Shown in pieces: positions 15,195 through 20,111 of a stretch of 25,631 nucleotides of DNA. Below the pieces are notes generated by a model. It saw only the letters and a program-made list of their open reading frames with translations. It was not told where the DNA came from and did not search any database. The stretch lies in the NCBI GenBank assembly GCA_016186145.1, contig JACPMF010000013.1, forward strand, positions 1-25,631, read 5' to 3'. The position numbers were made by a program, and so were the translations under genes. Every line of letters starts with the position of its first letter. The stretch's first letter is position 1. Source of the stretch: Candidatus Sungiibacteriota bacterium (GTDB lineage Bacteria > Patescibacteria > Paceibacteria > Sungbacterales > SURF-37).

Positions 15195-16520
15195 ATGATT
15201 CATCTTTCCAAAAACATCCCGCTATCAGCAGGCGTTTATATATTCAGCGGCAAAAACGGCAAACCGCTTTACGTCGGAAAAGCCGGAAACCTGAAAAAAC
15301 GGCTTGCTTTTTATTTCAGAAAAAATAAGGGAATGCCCCGAACCCGAAAGCTTCTTGAAGAATCATCACAATTGAACTTCATCAAAACGGAATCAGAAAT
15401 TGAGGCGCTGATAAAAGAGGCGGAACTTATAAAAAAATTTAAGCCCAAATACAACATCTTGATGAAGGACGATAAAAATTACCTGTTCGTGGCAATAACA
15501 AAGGAGGCATTTCCCAAAACCTTCCTGACGCATCAGCCAAAAACATTTAAACGAGGATCAAAAATAATCGGCCCATTTACCAACACGGCTTCGGTAAAAG
15601 AAGTACTGAAACTTTTACGGAAAACCTTCCCTTATTGCACGTGTAAAACACCTCATAAAAAACAGTGTTTAAATGCCGAGCTTGGAAAATGCCCTGGTTT
15701 TTGCTGCTATGAGCGTAACCAACAACCAACAACTTACAACCAACAACAGGAATATGCAAAAAACATCCAGACGATAGTTTCAATCCTCAAGGGAAAAAGA
15801 ATTTCTCTTCTTATAACGGAATTAAAAAAGGATCTCGAGGACGCAGCCGGCTCGCTTAAATACGAACAAGCGGCAAAAATCCGCGATCGCCTCTTCTCGC
15901 TCCAGCAAATCCTCAACCACCGGAAAATAATCTCCGAATCAAGGTATCCGGATAAAAATAGTTGGCCTGAACTCGGGAAAAAAATCGCAACCCTTGTCAG
16001 ACTTACGCACACACCCCGAAGAATTGAAGGTTATGATATCTCCAATATTTCCGGAACCTCGGCGACGGGATCAATGGTGGTCTTTATAAACGGCGTACCG
16101 CAAAAAAGCGAATATCGTAAATTCAAAATCAAGGCAATCCGAGGACCAAATGACATCGCCATGCTCGCCGAAGTAATAACGCGGCGGCTTAAACGCCGTG
16201 AGTGGGAAAAGCCCGATCTCATGCTGATTGACGGCGGAAAACCGCAACTCAATGCCACCATAGCCGTACTCACAACCAACAACCAACCCTTCGACAAACT
16301 CGGGGTCACGAACGAAGTCGAGCGACAATCAACAACAATTGTAGCGCTCGCAAAACATGACGAAGAACTCTATATACAAAACCGCAGGTATCCGATACAA
16401 TTAAAGAACCAGCCGGCTGAAACGCTTCACTTCTTCCAGCGCATTAGGGACGAAGCCCATCGTTTTGCAAAAAAATACCACCATAAACTCCGGCAAAAGG
16501 AGTTGTATGAATCCCGTTAG
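15195..16520 (+). CDS. uvrC: excinuclease ABC subunit C (UvrC), C-terminally shortened
   Basis: This is the dual-incision nuclease subunit of nucleotide excision repair. Residues about 7-85 form the GIY-YIG nuclease (AGVYIFSGKNGKPLYVGKAG). A UVR motif lies near 206-240 (LKYEQAAKIRDRL). The RNase H-like nuclease follows (EGYDISNISG, LMLIDGGKPQLNA, RDEAHRFAKKYH). At 441 residues it lacks the (HhH)2 domain of the usual roughly 600-residue protein. Two repeat-coded inserts are present, near residues 175-186 (NQQPTTYNQQQ) and 359-381. The last codons, Ser-Arg and TAG, come from element B. Without that element the frame continues 19 residues to a TAA at 16729. No Shine-Dalgarno sequence precedes the start. 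Confidence 0.93.
   Translation: MIHLSKNIPLSAGVYIFSGKNGKPLYVGKAGNLKKRLAFYFRKNKGMPRTRKLLEESSQLNFIKTESEIEALIKEAELIKKFKPKYNILMKDDKNYLFVAITKEAFPKTFLTHQPKTFKRGSKIIGPFTNTASVKEVLKLLRKTFPYCTCKTPHKKQCLNAELGKCPGFCCYERNQQPTTYNQQQEYAKNIQTIVSILKGKRISLLITELKKDLEDAAGSLKYEQAAKIRDRLFSLQQILNHRKIISESRYPDKNSWPELGKKIATLVRLTHTPRRIEGYDISNISGTSATGSMVVFINGVPQKSEYRKFKIKAIRGPNDIAMLAEVITRRLKRREWEKPDLMLIDGGKPQLNATIAVLTTNNQPFDKLGVTNEVERQSTTIVALAKHDEELYIQNRRYPIQLKNQPAETLHFFQRIRDEAHRFAKKYHHKLRQKELYESR
15716..15748. repeat. AAC-rich repeat inserted in frame in uvrC (first)
   Basis: Direct words AACCAACAACC and AACAACTTACAACC occupy the segment after the UvrC Cys-rich loop (CPGFCCYE). They encode NQQPTTYNQQQ, nearly the same peptide as in UvrA, and keep the frame open. 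Confidence 0.75.
16270..16341. repeat. composite AAC plus CCCTTCGACAAACTC repeat in uvrC (second)
   Basis: AACCAACAACCAACC is followed by CCCTTCGACAAACTCGGGG and GAAGTCGAGCGACA, then AATCAACAAC. The same composite lies inverted at 17478-17592. It adds about 20 residues (TNNQPFDKLGVTNEVERQST) inside the RNase H-like nuclease domain and keeps the frame. Confidence 0.75.
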
Positions 16521-16667
16521 AAGCCCTGCCTGTCGGCCTGCCTGTCGGTAGGCAGGCGGGCAGGCGCGATCGCTTATTTGGTTCACTGGAATTCATACAT
16601 TAAAAGTTGACAAAACAATACTGTACGTAGATGGCGATTATTTGATCGCGGTCTGCTTCTAACGGGA
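16512..16667. mobile_element. CCCCGTTAGAA inverted-repeat element B
   Basis: A 156-bp element with ends TCCCGTTAGAAG and CTTCTAACGGGA, so the outermost pair differs from element A but is still complementary. Subterminal CGCGATC and GATCGCG are also inverted. It is flanked by TGAA direct repeats (16508-16511 and 16668-16671). Inside is a GCCTGCC...GGCAGGC palindrome (16536-16557), itself a common short repeat type, and a TTGACA (16607). It has no coding capacity. It truncates uvrC. Confidence 0.8.
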
Positions 16668-16671
16668 TGAA

Positions 16672-16731
16672 CAATCGGAAGAAGCAAAAATCAGAACGAC
16701 GAGAGAAACAAAAGAAAAACCGCCGCGTTAA
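16672..16731 (+). other. displaced 3' end of uvrC
   Basis: If element B and one TGAA copy are removed, the uvrC frame continues as QSEEAKIRTTRETKEKPPR and stops at a TAA (16729-16731). The charged, Lys/Glu-rich tail fits a disordered C-terminus. It is now separated from the gene by a stop codon. Confidence 0.75.
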
Positions 16732-16765
16732 AACGGACGGGAAAAGCGTGTTTTTGATCGCCCGG

Positions 16766-16794
16766 TTGCGACAAAGCGCCCACCGGGGTATACT
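16766..16794 (+). promoter_or_regulatory. promoter of the YvlD-like gene
   Basis: TTGCGA (16766-16771) and TATACT (16789-16794) have a 17-bp spacer. The ATG at 16807 would be only about 6 nt past the transcription start, so the mRNA is near-leaderless. Confidence 0.7.
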
Positions 16795-16806
16795 GGAAAA
16801 ATAACA

Positions 16807-17139
16807 ATGCTTTTCAGGGTTCTTGCAAAAATCGCCGCGAATACGGCAGCCCTTTGGGTCGCGGCCGCATATATAACAGGGTTTGCCCTTACTGGAGGGA
16901 TTTCTTCTTTTATTATCGGCGGAGCGGTGCTCGCCGCCGTTAACCTGATTGTCCGGCCGATTCTTAAATTCATCACGCTGCCGTTTCTTGTTTTAACACT
17001 TGGCGCTTTCTATATTATTATATTTATCGTGCTTCTGCTTATTGCGGATTTCTTCCTGACAGAACTCACCATCACCGGCTTCTCCGCGCTCATCTGGGGC
17101 GCATTGATTATCGGGATAACCAATACTATTGTCAAATAA
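16807..17139 (+). CDS. YvlD / phage-holin-4-like membrane protein
   Basis: The 110-residue protein has four predicted transmembrane segments. The middle VNLIVRPILKFITLPFLVLT is the hallmark of the DUF/PF04020 (YvlD, mycobacterial phage holin superfamily IV) family. No lysis genes are nearby, so it is the chromosomal membrane protein type rather than a phage holin. Its function is unknown. There is no ribosome site, and a strong promoter lies just upstream. The secG gene follows after 111 bp. Confidence 0.8.
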   Translation: MLFRVLAKIAANTAALWVAAAYITGFALTGGISSFIIGGAVLAAVNLIVRPILKFITLPFLVLTLGAFYIIIFIVLLLIADFFLTELTITGFSALIWGALIIGITNTIVK

Positions 17140-17149
17140 GATACATTCA

Positions 17150-17235
17150 TCATCGAATTACGAATCCTGCGCGAATATACGAATCGCTTCGAAGTATTAT
17201 TCGTAAATTCGTAAGAGATTCGTTATTCGTTGATG
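17150..17235. repeat. CGAAT/ATTCG repeat cluster before secG
   Basis: Words ATTACGAATC, ATACGAATCG, TTATTCGTAAATTCG and TTCGTTATTCG alternate in both orientations over about 85 bp. They can form overlapping hairpins (TTACGAAT with ATTCGTAA). No coding content is visible. Confidence 0.6.
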
Positions 17236-17250
17236 GAGCTATAGCGAGTA

Positions 17251-17469
17251 ATGAAAACAACTCTTATTATAATCCAAATAGTTGTCTCCGTTCTTCTCGC
17301 CGGAACAATTTTGCTGCAGCAACGCGGCACCGGCCTTTCTGCGACATTCGGGGGCGAAGGAAACATATACCGAACCAAGCGCGGAATTGAAAAAACAATT
17401 TTTATCTCCACCATAATACTTGCCGTTCTATTTTTTGCGGCGGCACTAGTGAATGTTTTTGTCTACTAG
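17251..17469 (+). CDS. secG: preprotein translocase subunit SecG
   Basis: The 72-residue protein has two transmembrane helices (residues about 4-22 and 48-70). The loop LLQQRGTGLSATFGGEGNIY between them is typical of SecG (LLQ, GxGL...FGG). It assists SecYE in protein export. The ribosome site is poor (GGAG about 14 nt upstream). It lies between the YvlD-like gene and the peptide-binding protein gene, with repeats on both sides. Confidence 0.9.
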   Translation: MKTTLIIIQIVVSVLLAGTILLQQRGTGLSATFGGEGNIYRTKRGIEKTIFISTIILAVLFFAAALVNVFVY

Positions 17470-17477
17470 TAGTATTT

Positions 17478-17592
17478 GACCAACAACTAACGACCAACCA
17501 ACCAGCAACCCAAAATAAAGTTGTCGGTTGTCCCTCGACTTCGCTCGGAACCCTGAGTTTGTCGAAGGGTTGGTTATAAATTGTAAGTCGAC
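17478..17592. repeat. composite AAC plus SLDF-type palindromic repeat
   Basis: ACCAACAACTAACGACC, then TTGTCGGTTGTCCCTCGACT, then CCCTGAGTTTGTCGAAGGGT and TGGTTATAAATTGTAAG. Its reverse complement aligns with the second uvrC insert over about 50 bases, including the flanking AACC/AAC words. It fills the gap between secG and the peptide-binding protein gene. Confidence 0.75.
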
Positions 17593-17595
17593 TCT

Positions 17596-19362
17596 GTGTT
17601 TTTTAGCTTCTTCAAAACCGTCTACTTTCGCATACGACCCAAAATACCAATACCTAAACTTGAAAAGAAGCGCTGGCTTTATCTGCCGCGCCTTTTTTCA
17701 GGGCGCGAAAAAACCATCTTCTACGGGCTAATCATTGTTGCTTTGATAAGCGGAACCGCCCTTTCTCTTCGTACCTATCTCCGCTTTACTGTTATCAAGC
17801 CCGCCTTTGGCGGAACGTACCGCGAAGGCCTTCTCAAAGGACCGCGATTCATAAATCCGATTTATGCCGCCTCGAACGACACCGACCGAGACATCACCGA
17901 ACTCGTTTTTTCGGGCCTTGTCCGGTACTCCCCGGAAGGGAATCCGGAACCGGATCTTGCGGAAACATTTGAAATAAGCGAGGGCGGAAAAAATTATACC
18001 ATCCGGCTCCGTGAAAACCTGCTTTGGCACGATGGAGAGTCGATTGATGCGGATGATGTTCTTTTCACGATTAAAACCATCCAAAACCCGGAATTTAAAA
18101 GCCCATGGAGGCAAAACTGGCAAGGGGTAACTGTGGAGAAGCTTGATCGGCGAACCGTGCGCTTCTCGTTAAAACAACCCTATGCCCCTTTCATTGAAAG
18201 TCTCTCCATCGGCATTATTCCGGAACACCTTTGGGCGCGGATCTCCCCCCAATCAGCCGCCCTAACCGAACTCAATTTAAAACCGGTCGGCTCGGGACCG
18301 TATCGATTCGACTCGTTTACCCGGCTTGAAGACGGATCCGTCACTTCATATACGCTCTCTGCCTTCAAATACGCGCCCCACGGCAGACCGCACATAAAAA
18401 AAATAATCTTTTCTTTCTACCCCACGGAAACGGAGACGCTTGCGGCGTACCGGAAAAATGAAATTGACGGCGTATCCGCGATATCCGCAAAGTCTGTCCC
18501 GCAGGTTGAAAAAACGGACATTATCCTTTTGCCGCTCCGCATTCCCAGGGTCATCGGCATTTTCCTGAACAGCTCCCAACAAAGCGCTTTTGCCGAGAAA
18601 AAAGTCCGCACCGCGCTTACCCTTGCGATTGACGCCGGAGATATTATTCAAAAAATTCTCGGCGGAGCGGCCGAGCCGATTGCCTCTCCGATTCCTCCGG
18701 CAAACTCAAGCTTCAATGAGAATATCCCGCTTGCTCCCTACGACATCGAACGCGCGAAAATGCTTTTAGCAGAAGCTGGCTGGAAAGACAGCGATAAGGA
18801 CGGAATTTTGGATAAAACGGAGCTGAAAAACAAAAAACGGACGGTAACGCCCTTAAAAATTGAAATTACCACATCTGATTTCCCGGAATTATCCGAAACC
18901 GCAGCGGCGATAAAAGAAATGTGGCGCGCCGTCGGAGTAGACACGGAAATTAAAATTATGAACTCCCCGGATCTTGAAATCTCCGCAATCAGGCCTCGGG
19001 CATACCAGGCGCTTCTTTTTGGCGAGATATTCGGACATGACCCCGACCCCTTTGCCTTTTGGCATACTTCTCAAATCAAAGACCCGGGGCTCAACATCGC
19101 CCTCTATTCAAACCGGAAAGTGGACTCCTTGCTTGAAGAAGCGCGGCGAACCGCGGATAATAATACCCGAAAAGATCTCTATCAAGAATTTCAAAAAATC
19201 GTTGCGGAAGATGCGGCATCTATTTTTCTTTTCAGCCCGATTTCTTTCTACGGTGTCAGGAATAGCATTTCCGGGATAACCATCGGCCGCATCGCCCTCC
19301 CTCACGAACGGTTTTCGCATATCGAAGAATGGTACATAAAAACAAAAAGAGGGCTAAAATAA
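17596..19362 (+). CDS. membrane-anchored oligopeptide-binding protein (SBP family 5)
   Basis: The 588-residue protein has a basic cytoplasmic N-terminus, one transmembrane helix (about 40-58, TIFYGLIIVALISGTALSL) and a large outer domain. FGGTYREGLLKGPRFINPIY opens the solute-binding fold. DLAETFEISEGGKNYTIRLR, LLWHDGESIDADDVLFTIK and VGSGPYRF are family 5 (peptide/nickel binding) motifs. KVRTALTLAIDAGDI and the C-terminal DPDPFAFWHTSQI complete it. It lacks a lipobox, so the helix is the anchor. Permease and ATPase partners are not in the window. The start is a GTG at 17596 without a ribosome site, so it is uncertain. Confidence 0.88.
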   Translation: MFFSFFKTVYFRIRPKIPIPKLEKKRWLYLPRLFSGREKTIFYGLIIVALISGTALSLRTYLRFTVIKPAFGGTYREGLLKGPRFINPIYAASNDTDRDITELVFSGLVRYSPEGNPEPDLAETFEISEGGKNYTIRLRENLLWHDGESIDADDVLFTIKTIQNPEFKSPWRQNWQGVTVEKLDRRTVRFSLKQPYAPFIESLSIGIIPEHLWARISPQSAALTELNLKPVGSGPYRFDSFTRLEDGSVTSYTLSAFKYAPHGRPHIKKIIFSFYPTETETLAAYRKNEIDGVSAISAKSVPQVEKTDIILLPLRIPRVIGIFLNSSQQSAFAEKKVRTALTLAIDAGDIIQKILGGAAEPIASPIPPANSSFNENIPLAPYDIERAKMLLAEAGWKDSDKDGILDKTELKNKKRTVTPLKIEITTSDFPELSETAAAIKEMWRAVGVDTEIKIMNSPDLEISAIRPRAYQALLFGEIFGHDPDPFAFWHTSQIKDPGLNIALYSNRKVDSLLEEARRTADNNTRKDLYQEFQKIVAEDAASIFLFSPISFYGVRNSISGITIGRIALPHERFSHIEEWYIKTKRGLK

Positions 19363-19367
19363 AACGC

Positions 19368-19396
19368 TTGCAATGTAACCTTACCCATGCTATACT
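19368..19396 (+). promoter_or_regulatory. promoter of the tRNA-Leu locus
   Basis: TTGCAA (19368-19373) and TATACT (19391-19396) with a 17-bp spacer lie just after the stop of the peptide-binding protein gene. Transcription would start near 19403, about 94 nt before the first acceptor-like arm. Confidence 0.7.
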
Positions 19397-19428
19397 GCAA
19401 TTACTTATCTTTCTCGTAGTTATCTAAA

Positions 19429-19468
19429 ACCAGTTTAAATAGACCGTTCCTGACGGTCTCAAATTGGT
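19429..19468 (+). ncRNA. structured leader hairpin of the tRNA-Leu locus
   Basis: ACCAGTTT (19429-19436) pairs with AAATTGGT (19461-19468), and GACCGT (19442-19447) pairs with ACGGTC (19453-19458) around a TCCTG loop. It contains GTTTAAATAG, a word that recurs in the loops of both two-hairpin units downstream. The role is unknown. Confidence 0.45.
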
Positions 19469-19506
19469 CACTACCGAAAACGCCCGCTTTAAACATGGGG
19501 ACGTGG

Positions 19507-19581
19507 GCGAAAAGCGTTTAAATAGCTTTTCGCGGGTGTAACGAGCAAGACGCGAAGCGGCTGCGCAGTTCTACACCCTGG
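19507..19581 (+). ncRNA. two-hairpin unit in a tRNA D-arm, copy 1
   Basis: Hairpin 1 is GCGAAAAGC / GCTTTTCGC with loop GTTTAAATA. Hairpin 2 is GGGTGTA / TACACCC enclosing a smaller CGC-gaa-GCG stem. The unit sits between TGG and TGG in the outer tRNA. Copy 2 at 19622-19697 has different stem bases that still pair. Confidence 0.6.
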
Positions 19582-19621
19582 AGGAATTGGCAGATTCACC
19601 CCGTTAGAAATGCCGCGGTGG

Positions 19622-19697
19622 GCGAAAAGCGTTTAAATAGCTTTTCGCGGGCATTACGAGCAAGCGCCGAAGGCGCTCGCGCAGTACTATGCCCCGG
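19622..19697 (+). ncRNA. two-hairpin unit in a tRNA D-arm, copy 2
   Basis: Hairpin 1 is identical to that of copy 1. Hairpin 2 is GGGCAT / ATGCCC enclosing GCGCC-gaa-GGCGC. The changes from copy 1 (TGTA/TACA to CAT/ATG, and CGC/GCG to GCGCC/GGCGC) preserve pairing. Confidence 0.6.
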
Positions 19698-19721
19698 AGG
19701 AATTGGCAGATTTGATGTGAT

Positions 19722-19805
19722 GGGCGAGTGGTGAAACTGGCAGACACGCAGCGTTCAGAGCGCTGTGAGCGTAAGCTCGTGAGAGTTCAAATCTCTCCTC
19801 GCCCA
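19722..19805 (+). tRNA. tRNA-Leu(CAG)
   Basis: A complete 84-nt class II tRNA: acceptor GGGCGAG/CTCGCCC, D stem GTG/CAC with loop AAACTGGCAGA, anticodon stem CAGCG/CGCTG with loop TTCAGAG (anticodon CAG, reads CUG), long variable arm GAGC-GTAA-GCTC, T arm GAGAG-TTCAAAT-CTCTC, and discriminator A. CCA is not encoded. Confidence 0.95.
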
Positions 19806-19911
19806 ACGCTTGTGGGTTCAAATCCCACCCGCGGCATTTCTAACGGGGCAGACGCAGCGTTCAGAGCGCTGTGAGCGTAAGCTCGTGAGAGTTCGAGTCT
19901 CTCCGTCCCCA

Positions 19912-20111
19912 TACAAACAAATTTACGCCCGGTAATACCAGCGCATTATTTTGCACACAAATGCCTCGTGGTAATTGTAAACGGGCAGTCTCTGTTGAAT
20001 TTATTTAAAAGATTAAAAACCCCGCAAAACATTCAGTGCAATTATACGGGGTTGACCCCCAGAATCACAGCACGACTGTGACTCTACCGGGTTGATATAT
20101 TTAGGAAAAAT
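19912..20111. other. structured intergenic region before the RNase J gene
   Basis: No gene is seen. There are three foldable stretches: GCCCG/CGGGC enclosing TACCA/TGGTA (about 19928-19987), AACCCCG/CGGGGTT (about 20017-20054) and TCACAG-cacga-CTGTGA (about 20065-20082). The middle one is preceded by A5, so on the minus strand it would be a terminator-like hairpin. TATATT (20096-20101) may be the -10 box of the RNase J gene. Confidence 0.45.

Larger units (their letters stand above)
19612..19836 (+). pseudogene. middle tRNA-like shell without anticodon arm
   Basis: The acceptor arm is GCCGCGG (19612-19618) with CCGCGGC (19829-19835) and discriminator A. The T arm is GTGGG-TTCAAAT-CCCAC (19812-19828). 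The D region AGGAATTGGCAGA (19698-19710) follows a two-hairpin unit inserted after TGG. Where an anticodon arm should be, the intact tRNA-Leu(CAG) sits instead. It is probably a degenerate tRNA-Leu. Confidence 0.55.
19599..19848. mobile_element. CCCCGTTAGAA inverted-repeat element C carrying tRNA sequences
   Basis: A 250-bp element that begins CCCCGTTAGAAATGCCGCGG and ends with its exact complement, ending TTTCTAACGGGG (a 20-bp terminal stem). The inner part of the stem is at the same time the acceptor stem of a tRNA-like shell (GCCGCGG/CCGCGGC). Inside lie the second two-hairpin unit and an intact tRNA-Leu. It interrupts the outer tRNA-Leu. CAGA occurs on both flanks, but with an extra TTCA on the left, so a clean target duplication is not shown. 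Confidence 0.7.
19497..19911 (+). tRNA. outer tRNA-Leu(CAG)-like gene, interrupted twice
   Basis: GGGGACG (19497-19503) pairs with CGTCCCC (19904-19910), with discriminator A at 19911. The 3' part (from about 19849) has anticodon arm CAGCG-TTCAGAG-CGCTG, a long variable arm (GAGCGTAAGCTC) and T arm GAGAG-TTCGAGT-CTCTC, nearly identical to the intact tRNA-Leu inside. The 5' part is interrupted by a 75-nt two-hairpin unit after TGG, then resumes with AGGAATTGGCAGA, the D loop of tRNA-Leu. Element C then separates it from the rest. The D-stem 3' strand lacks about two bases compared with the inner tRNA. It is either a pseudogene or a tRNA needing unusual processing. CCA is not encoded. Confidence 0.55.

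Noticed and set aside
16401..16586. Minus-strand ORF with PAYRQAGRQAG
   Set aside because: It is a translation of the GCCTGCC/GGCAGGC palindrome in element B and the antisense of uvrC. The peptide reflects a DNA repeat, not a gene.
16607..16640. Outward promoter in element B (TTGACA)
   Set aside because: No acceptable -10 box lies at 16-18 bp. The best match, TAGATG at 15 bp, is too weak to call.
16807..17139. Phage holin, suggesting a prophage
   Set aside because: The family includes many chromosomal YvlD-type proteins, and no other phage gene is nearby.
17528..17731. ORF beginning MSLDFARNPEFVEGL, and a similar minus-strand ORF at 16071-16328
   Set aside because: Both are translations of the same palindromic DNA repeat in different contexts. 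The real genes here are uvrC and the peptide-binding protein gene.
19497..19911. Group I intron in tRNA-Leu
   Set aside because: The intervening units are only about 75 nt, lie in the D-arm rather than the anticodon loop, and show no recognisable P3-P7 core. Element C has transposon-like ends instead.
20013..20095. Minus-strand tRNA-like fold with a CGT anticodon loop
   Set aside because: TCACA-GTCGTGC-TGTGA can be drawn as an anticodon arm, but there is no T loop of the TTCRA type and no matching acceptor stem.
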